Source of the DNA: Fennellomyces sp. T-0311
Lineage: Eukaryota > Mucoromycota > Mucoromycetes > Mucorales > Lichtheimiaceae
Direction: 5' to 3'
Length of the DNA: 64,000 nt
Assembly (NCBI GenBank): GCA_025266875.1
Contig: JALLLT010000014.1
Span: 1-64,000, forward strand
The translations under genes were made by a program, and so were the position numbers. The notes beneath the pieces were generated by a model. The model was not told the DNA's origin, did no database searches, and worked only from the letters and a program-made list of their open reading frames with translations. Below are positions 57,247-64,000 of this stretch, in pieces; the stretch's first letter is position 1, and every line of letters starts with the position of its first letter.

Positions 57247-58567
57247 AAGCTTTATTTGTATATACAACGTATTAGACGGACTTGAGCTCATATGGAAGAA
57301 AGAAGCACGCGGTGGCTCCTTTTCGAGTTAGGAGGAAGGGACAAAGACAAAAGAAATTAAAAAGAAAGAGACTCAGCATGGGTGCCAAGTGGGTTCAGGA
57401 GGGGGGCCACAAAGGAAACAAGTGTTAGCGGACCGACAGCGCTTTCAACGGGGAAGAAATTTTAAGCTATTCGGTGCGGAACTGTGGGTGGGGCAATGTG
57501 CGTTCCTGCCTTATCCGGCGGCAATGGCCAAATTTGCGACCAATGGAGCGGAATGATGCAACGGGACATATGTTAAGCAATGACAACACGGAGCACTGGC
57601 CCTCGTTTGGTCTCCGACTCGCCGATCCCTGCCCTCAAAGTGGGGTGACATTTACAATAAGGGAAACAAGGTTCACGGTTCATTAAGGTTGATGCGCAAC
57701 GGTGCGCGGTCAAAATCGGGTAAGGGCAGTTATACAACACACACGCATATAGCCGCAAGGTTATACCAAACAGATGAAGGTGTCTGTGTGGAACCCATGG
57801 CTGGTGGTGATTGTTGCTGGAGTCGTTCGCGTGGTAACTCAGCCCAAATGTGTGGCAGCAAATAAAAACAGTGCTTTGCCCTTCTTGGATGTATGATGTC
57901 CTTGCCAACGGTTTCCACAGATACACAGCACATAATGTATCTACTGCCACTCTACTCTACTTTAATAACTCAACCCGGAGCATGGCGTGAAGTGGTGAAA
58001 TAATAGCAGGCTGCATAAGCGAGGCCGCCGTGAGAGGAGAACAGCAGTGCGCCAAGACTTTGATTATCTTCTTTGGCCTTTGCACTGAGTGAGAACCAAG
58101 CGGTGGTTCATTGTCATGGGGAGTGCTGATCAAATGGGTATATTGATTGCTTCAGAGCACTGGTCGGCCCCTCTCCTTCACTTGCCCACTTACCCCAGAA
58201 CCACGCTGATCTTCTCGCTCGCTGTATTCCGTTATCTATTATGAGAAACGCAGCGCGCACACTGATCCGCTCTCACCACGGCAACTTGGGTCGACTAGTG
58301 GAGCACGTCTATCTCCTTTTTGCAGCTTTTTAATCTCAGAAGTATTGGCAAATAAAACTGGACATTTCTGTCCTCTACCAAAAAAAAAACTCCCTTCACT
58401 CACTTCTCTTCCCGCACTCACTTTCAACCCTTCTTTTCTTTCGCTCTCTTCAGCCGAGCCGGTCTTTTTTCAACCAAAAGACCCTCCCGAGTCGAGTTCC
58501 TTTTGCTGTTCTACTCTTTCAGCAAGCCTGCCAACGAAAATAAAACGTCGATTTGCTCAACAGCAGC
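57247..58567. other. Upstream region of the kelch-BTB gene
   Basis: 1.3 kb without a supported gene. The last 200 bp before the start codon are strongly pyrimidine-rich on the plus strand (58381-58460), common before highly expressed fungal genes. Confidence 0.5.
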
Positions 58568-60877
58568 ATGCCAACGACTATGCAAATGCAGTCCATCTCG
58601 GGCATCATCACTCAGGTCCGCGTGACGTCCGGCGAGGTACCGCCGCCGTTGGTGGGAGCGTCAGTAACAGTTGTGGGCGACAAGGTGTTTGTCTTTGCGG
58701 GTCGGCTGGTTTCCTCCCGCAAAATGACCAACCACATGCACGTTCTCGACATTAACACGTTGGTATGGACTCGACACATTCCGCCGCCAGACTCGGACAA
58801 ACCACCCAAACCACGCTACTTTCATTCGGCCAGCGTGTATGAGAACACCATCGTCATGTTCGGCGGTATGGGATACTCACGAGTGTCAGCTGACGGTCTG
58901 TGTGTTCTCGACGACATTTCGGTGTTCGACATTGAAACCATGAGCTGGCGTCGACCCGAAATCAAACCGTCGCTGTTTGCTCCTCGACCACGCTATGCGC
59001 ATCTGTCGTCGATCACCGAGAATAAGCTCATCATCGTAGGCGGCCAGGATATGAACAACAATTACCTCGGCGAGATCAATATCCTGGACCTCAAGACATG
59101 GGAGTGGGTGCAGGTCAAGAATCTCGACAAGCATGTCGGCGCATACAGATCCATTGCCATCACAACACCCCCGGGAACGCGTCTGCCAGTGATGCTCAAG
59201 GACAACATGGGCGGTGCCGATGCGCCTTTTGACATGATGGATGCGGCGATGCAAGCAGCGGCGGCGGATGGCAAGGACTTGGGCGGCGGAGCCAACACCA
59301 ATCACAGAGCGTCGCTTGTCAGGCAATACGGTGAGCTCTTGCAGAGCTCTCAGGAACCCAACCCCATTTACCTCTACACCAATTACAACTTTGCGGACGT
59401 CAAACGCGAGCTACAGCTCATCTTTTCGCCTGCATCGCCTTCGTCCACCATCGAGGATTGCTCGTCGTTCATGACCGGCTCCGTGATGCCGCCCGGTTTG
59501 CGCTTCCCGACAGGCCACACGCTGGGCCACCACCTCATCCTGGCAGGCACGTATCTGTCGCCACAGAGCCATGCATACACCATCTGGTCGCTGAATCTGG
59601 GGACATTGACGTGGTCCCGGATTGAAACTGGTACGGTGTTTGGATCGGGGTCGTGGAACAAGGGCGTTTTGCACGAAGACACCAACCGCTTGCTGGTGTT
59701 CGGCCATCGGTCGCGCAACCTCCTCGAGGATTACAACCACCGCCAAGTCAACTTTGATCATCTGGCAACCGTGGATCTCGAAGCATTCGGGGTGTACAAG
59801 CTGCCAAAAACCACGTGCTCCTCGCTCGCCCAGGAGATGGGTCTCTCTCTCCTCAATGAGCCCGCTGTCTCGGATTTCCGCATCATTACTCGCGAAAACC
59901 AGTCCATAGCCGTCAACTCGGCCGTACTGTGCCAGCGCTGGCCCTATTTTGCCGAGTTAATGAAGAGTAACCGCGAGGCTGTACAAGGCAAGGAGCCTGT
60001 CGATCCCGAAAGCGACGAGGACACTATACCAAAAGAAGAGGTCAACTCGCGCATGACCGTCAAGAGCCACAGCATGGTCTTCCCCTATCCTTACGCTGTG
60101 GTCGTCGCACTGCTCCAGTTCATTTACACAGACAATTTGTTGACCGCCCAGCAATACCAGCCACACGTCCTGTCGCAGCTGTTATTGTTGGCCGACATGT
60201 ACAGCCTTTCCCGATTGCGTGAGTTGACCGCCCACGCGCTGCACCAGATGCTCAACATGTCCACCGCCCCACTTATTTTCGAGACTGCCGCCTTGTCCCA
60301 CAAGACAAGTCTCCAAATCCGTGCACTCAAGATGATGATTGCCGCCAAAAAGATGATTCAGCAACAGCAGTTACGTAGCAACACTAATTCGCAACAAGGA
60401 CAGAGGCTAGACGGATTACAGGCGTCACCCACCTCGTCCTTGTCCTCTGGTTTCAACCCGTCATCACCTGCCCTGTCTCCCCAACGCCAACACTTCACTT
60501 CATCTCAACCTCAGCATCCACTCTTTGACTCCCGGACATCTACTTTTGACAATAACAGCAATGCCACATCGCCCACTCTTTCTGCGTACCGTACACGCAC
60601 ACCGTCGCTCACGAGCCGACCCTCCGTGGCTCGGCCCTCTGTCTCAGGTTTTAGCACCACGCGCTCGTATAGCCCACCAAGCACACCACGACAAACGCCG
60701 ATGGGCCTGCCTCAGCATAATATGGGGCCATTGGATCCAGATACAGGAAGCATTGCCGGGGTTCCTTTGGATCAGCCTACTACAAGCACCAATGGCACAA
60801 AATCCAAGGAAAAGACAAAAAAGAGGAAGAACTTTCTTGAAGCTTTTGGTAGTAAATTCTCAATGTCATCGCAGTAA
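58568..60877 (+). CDS. Kelch-repeat and BTB-domain protein (Ral2-like)
   Basis: 769 aa in one exon, unusual among these intron-rich genes. The N-terminal 420 residues hold kelch blades (GDKVFVFAGRL, ENTIVMFGGMG, ENKLIIVGGQD, GHHLILAGTYL, NRLLVFGHRS). A BTB/POZ domain follows at about 435-600 (DFRIITRENQSIAVNSAVLC, FPYPYAVVVALLQFIYTDNL, LLLADMYSLSRLRELTAHAL). The C-terminal 150 residues are a disordered Ser/Pro/Thr-rich tail ending in a basic KSKEKTKKRKNFLEAF motif. This order resembles S. pombe Ral2, which acts upstream of Ras1, and LZTR1-type kelch-BTB proteins, which bring Ras proteins to cullin-3. Either role is inference. The start is the first ATG in the frame. Confidence 0.85.
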   Translation: MPTTMQMQSISGIITQVRVTSGEVPPPLVGASVTVVGDKVFVFAGRLVSSRKMTNHMHVLDINTLVWTRHIPPPDSDKPPKPRYFHSASVYENTIVMFGGMGYSRVSADGLCVLDDISVFDIETMSWRRPEIKPSLFAPRPRYAHLSSITENKLIIVGGQDMNNNYLGEINILDLKTWEWVQVKNLDKHVGAYRSIAITTPPGTRLPVMLKDNMGGADAPFDMMDAAMQAAAADGKDLGGGANTNHRASLVRQYGELLQSSQEPNPIYLYTNYNFADVKRELQLIFSPASPSSTIEDCSSFMTGSVMPPGLRFPTGHTLGHHLILAGTYLSPQSHAYTIWSLNLGTLTWSRIETGTVFGSGSWNKGVLHEDTNRLLVFGHRSRNLLEDYNHRQVNFDHLATVDLEAFGVYKLPKTTCSSLAQEMGLSLLNEPAVSDFRIITRENQSIAVNSAVLCQRWPYFAELMKSNREAVQGKEPVDPESDEDTIPKEEVNSRMTVKSHSMVFPYPYAVVVALLQFIYTDNLLTAQQYQPHVLSQLLLLADMYSLSRLRELTAHALHQMLNMSTAPLIFETAALSHKTSLQIRALKMMIAAKKMIQQQQLRSNTNSQQGQRLDGLQASPTSSLSSGFNPSSPALSPQRQHFTSSQPQHPLFDSRTSTFDNNSNATSPTLSAYRTRTPSLTSRPSVARPSVSGFSTTRSYSPPSTPRQTPMGLPQHNMGPLDPDTGSIAGVPLDQPTTSTNGTKSKEKTKKRKNFLEAFGSKFSMSSQ

Positions 60878-61617
60878 AAAAAGTTATTATTATTGTCTTT
60901 GGTTGTTGCTTTATTGTCAGATCGTGGTTGATCGAAGTCCTTTTTCTGTCAAGTGTGCTGCAGTCGTACAAACGTCCCCTGATCGGCCATTAAGTAACCC
61001 GTGTAATGCTCTTTCAAAGAAGCGATAAACGTGTCAGTGATACGCTCTTGCGGCACATACTTTATCCTACGAATAGATTGTGGGCCATATCCCTTACACT
61101 CAGCCCCACATGCCCAAATGGTGATTCCTTGTCAAGAAAGAAAGAAACAGGTTTACGTGCAAGAGAGCAAGGGTCTTTAGGTTCTGAAACAAAATCTTCG
61201 GACAGGGGCCGCTTTATGCCATGTCAGCACATATGTGTCATTCAAGAATCAGAGTTAAGAATACTAACCTGCAAAATAAGTATGCAAACATGATGCAATT
61301 CGGTTGTTGGGCAAATCCACAGCCTCAGTGAAAAAATAACGGTGCTACTGGTTGTTAAAGAGCTGTCACCTAGATGGGTTTGGTTCTAACATACATATAC
61401 GTTGTGAACGAAAATAAGACGTGAAGTATGAGGATCCACTGCTGTTTTTGGAAGATCCTGCGAAGAAACGTTGGTCCGTTGCACCCGCTCCATGGTTACA
61501 CGGGTATGCCTGCGGGCTTTGGTTTGAAATCATCACATGAATAAAAACTGTCTCTTTCCCTCTCTCTCTTTCACTTTCGCACCTCTTTTTTTTGTTACCT
61601 CCTTTTTCTCCTTTGTC
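60878..61617. other. Intergenic region before the small coiled-coil gene
   Basis: No gene was supported. A pyrimidine-rich tract (61554-61615) immediately precedes the next start codon. Confidence 0.55.
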
Positions 61618-61990
61618 ATGACCGTCGAAAACGATCAAAAAGCCGCAGCATCTCTTGAAACCATCATTCAAAGCGCCCTTGGTCAAGGTACAATCTTGCG
61701 GGAATTCTGATAAAGTAAAACTCATGTGTCGTACGTCGCCAGGAGAACCAAAACCAATCAATCAAGAAGACCTTGTCAAACTATTTGAAGCATTGAGCAC
61801 CATCGAAACAAACGATACGCAGCAGAAACAAGACATTAAGGATTTGACGGCCATGTTGGAGGCGACCAAGCAGGAAAATGGGGTAGTGGATGAGGAACTT
61901 GTGCGAAACATCTTGGGAGGATTCTTGTCAGACCATCAGCATGTTCAAGAGTTGTCAGAATCCATTGGCAACTTTGAAATTCGGTTTTAA
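61618..61990 (+). CDS. Small coiled-coil protein of unknown function
   Basis: Two exons (61618-61687 and 61743-61990) join across a 55-nt GT-AG intron to 105 aa. The protein starts MTVENDQKAAASLETIIQSA, continues with NQEDLVKLFEALSTIE, and has a helical, mostly acidic region with heptad-like Leu/Ile spacing (QDIKDLTAMLEATKQE) before the end ELSESIGNFEIRF. It has no membrane segment or signal. Pyrimidine-rich upstream sequence and a clean splice support a real gene. I do not recognise the family. Confidence 0.65.
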
Positions 61991-62192
61991 ATTTCGTTTT
62001 TTTTATGTATATAAAGAGAGGCAGACGATCTGTTCACTGTAATCTATATTCTTTTTTTTTTTTTACCACCGCGCCCACTCTGAGTTGAACATGTCCGCAA
62101 AGTTCTTCAACTCGGTTGTACAGTCCGAGGATGCACGCTTAGCTAATGCAGTTGGCATCTGTAGGTTTTAAGTAGGACGATTAGGATTGGAG

Positions 62193-63325
62193 TTACGCAT
62201 GCAAATAAAATTCTGGACTAACCTCTTTTTCTAAAAATGTAATACGGTTCTTATGACTTGGATGGGTGCTCATGAACTGAGGTATGTCGCCGCCTCCAGC
62301 CCGTTCCATCCGTTTCCACATATTCACAGCCTCATGCGGATCATAACATGCTTGTGCCATCAGTTGTAGTCCGATTTCATCTGCTTCGGTTTCGCATTTT
62401 CGTGAAAACGGCTTGGTCAGGATGAAATTCATCGCCAGCTGGTTGAAAAGGTACGATGGATCGATGCCAAACAACATCATTGTCAGCTGCACAACCAATA
62501 TGATCTTGGCAAAGCTTAGCTTTTCCGCACTGTGTCGGGCCAGTTGATGGGCCACCTCGTGTCCTAGCACTGCTGCCATACCATCTATTTTACATGGCAA
62601 CTGAGTTATTTCGTTCCAATGGAGAATGCATGAATCATCCATTACCTTCGTTTTCCACAATTGGCAAAATGCCAGTAAACACAAACACTTTTCCTCCGGG
62701 AAGAACAAACGCACTACCGACTCCAACTTTATATACTTGCCCCCTTTTTTCTTTCAAATGAGCGTATGAAGGAAACTTACTTTGGCTCGGGTGAGTTAAT
62801 GACGTGAAACTCCCACTGCAAATCATCCATCCCCGATACCTGGACAATCCGTCTAGCCGTGCGAGCAACGAATTGTGTATAAGGATGATTGTCCGGTAAT
62901 ATGCGATGACCGAACTGGGACATTACTTCGTGATATGCTTGCTTGGCCATGGCTATTTTTTTCATTGTTCAGTTTTTTTTTCCACCAACAAAAATCTTGT
63001 GCTGCGTAGATATACCTTCTTCTTGTCGAGGTGTTATACTCATAAACCGTACACGCCCGCTCACGGGCACGGTTTCTAAATGGGTAACATAGTATCCGCC
63101 GAAAATAACTGCTCCAGTACCAACAAACACCCATAGTCGCTTGGAGGTATAGAATGGCTGTCGCTGATTTTCGAACCGTTGGTATTCATCGACACCAAAC
63201 CGCTGTCGGCGTGGAAAACCCGGTGGTAAGGCGGCGAAATTTCGCTTACGTGGAATGGTGAGCCATTGTGGCCGGCATGTTCTCGCTGTGCTAAACAGAC
63301 GCGTGCGAAGGAGAGGAAGGGTCAT
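62193..63325 (-). CDS. OMA1: Mitochondrial metalloendopeptidase OMA1 (M48 family)
   Basis: OMA1 is a stress-activated zinc protease of the inner mitochondrial membrane. Four exons (63325-63016, 62952-62781, 62713-62646, 62584-62193) join to 314 codons. The first 30 residues form a typical presequence (RTRLFSTARTCRPQW, basic and Ser/Arg-rich), so I start at the second in-frame ATG. An upstream ATG at 63457 would add 44 residues. A membrane segment (WVFVGTGAVIFGGYYV) follows, then NAFVLPGGKVFVFTGIL, the zinc motif HEVAH, and CETEADEIGLQLMAQACYDP with the third ligand Glu. FMSTHPSHKNRI closes the domain. Confidence 0.92.
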
Positions 63326-64000
63326 TGCAGTCTCGCCAAATAAAGAGCGCTGAGACGACGCACTGCAACCAATTTCATCATTTCCGTTGCGGAGTGTTAC
63401 CCGCCGGCTCGGCCGGCTCGGGACAATTTCCTTGCCGAGGTACGTGATCCAGGCCATTGAACTTCACTTTCATTATAGTGCTCATGTTAGAAACTATACA
63501 ATACTTAAAATCTTATTGGCCGAGATAGCAATGGGATTTATTTCAGGATAAAAAGCTTCAAAGGGCTAGGAATTCGTATAACTTAATTATTCGATGGTGA
63601 AAGGCAAAAGTCATGCTGCTACGATTTGTTCCGCTACTGCTCATTCAGATTTTGACGTCTTTTCGCTACCATCATACTACATCTCAGGCTTCTGTATTTT
63701 CAACAAGCTTACCGATGACACAGAATTCTCTGTATATAAACCATAGGCTTTAAGTGAAGATTGTTAGCGTATGCGGGGTGAAATGCAGGAGATAGAATCA
63801 TTCGTACGTACGTAAATTCATTATGTAATAGGCGCTCCTACCATGAACATGTATACCCTGATCAATTACAATGCTCCCCACACACAGAGAAATCTTGCGT
63901 TGGAACTCGTAATCCAAACAGTGTCGTTAGATTTCTTGTAAGTCTATCCGGCGTATTGCATTTGGATGTTTCCTGTACTGATATTTCTGCCATTTTATAA
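63326..64000. other. Upstream of OMA1 to the window end
   Basis: It holds the OMA1 promoter and possible 5' extension (63326-63457). No gene was recognised in the last 540 bp. Confidence 0.5.

Noticed and set aside
62091..62171. 26-codon plus-strand frame (MSAKFFNSVVQSED start) after a pyrimidine tract
   Set aside because: It is too short, has no good splice continuation, and the next 20 bp lead into the OMA1 3' end. It cannot be separated from chance.
63326..63457. Upstream in-frame extension of OMA1 (start at 63457)
   Set aside because: The 44 extra residues precede a textbook mitochondrial presequence that begins at 63325, so the downstream ATG is preferred. Not excluded.

Overview
The window is nuclear DNA from a filamentous fungus. 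Most genes carry several GT-AG introns of about 45-80 nt with CTRAC/CTAAT-like branch sites. The protein set (Zn2Cys6 regulator, PEX14, TRAPP-II Trs65-like subunit, OMA1, complex I NDUFA8, tandem microsomal P450s) is fungal. The transposon fauna (WRKY-GCM1-type Mutator elements, PIF/Harbinger with a Myb-like partner, LINE-type ORF1) points to an early-diverging lineage, most likely Mucoromycota/Mucorales. The lineage is an inference, since no rRNA or marker gene is present.

Region 1 (1-19.5 kb) is a transposon graveyard with a readable insertion order. A PIF/Harbinger element (transposase plus Myb-like protein) ends near 3246, directly beside the left inverted repeat of a large Mutator-like element (MULE-2, 3248-14815). 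MULE-2's 3' non-coding part was invaded by a TA-targeting element with about 480-bp inverted repeats (4203-10763). A LINE-like ORF1-only retroelement entered one of those repeats (5560-10623, 14-bp target duplication). A second Mutator element (MULE-1, 5752-9076, 10-bp duplication) then entered the LINE. The two MULE genes are spliced fusions of a zinc-finger DDE transposase with a deubiquitinase-like cysteine peptidase: an OTU-type domain in MULE-1 and a USP/C19-type domain in MULE-2. MULE-1 has a one-base frameshift and MULE-2 one in-frame stop. Further right are a 653-bp TIR element, a decayed acidic transposon protein, a 92-bp tandem repeat and a broken gene.

Region 2 (19.7-38.1 kb) is ordinary gene-dense euchromatin: a HotDog acyl-CoA thioesterase, NDUFA8, a CXXC zinc-binding protein (CZIB/DUF866), a Zn2Cys6 regulator, PEX14, a short-chain dehydrogenase, sphingosine-1-phosphate lyase, a Trs65-like TRAPP-II subunit and a homocysteine S-methyltransferase. 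Exon structures were worked out by joining frames across GT-AG (in one case GC-AG) introns. For the genes whose junctions are listed exon by exon, the joined lengths are exact multiples of three.

Region 3 (38.8-57.3 kb) is a cluster of four paralogous cytochrome P450 genes, one on the minus strand and three on the plus strand, with a zinc-dependent alcohol dehydrogenase between the first two. They look like products of local duplication and may form an oxidation module (hydroxylation followed by alcohol/aldehyde interconversion); the substrate cannot be told from sequence. Spacers of 2-3.5 kb are AT-rich and hold few remains of genes.

Region 4 (58.5-63.5 kb) has an intronless kelch-BTB protein, a small coiled-coil protein of unknown function and the mitochondrial protease OMA1. 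No tRNA, rRNA, CRISPR or bacterial-type feature was seen.
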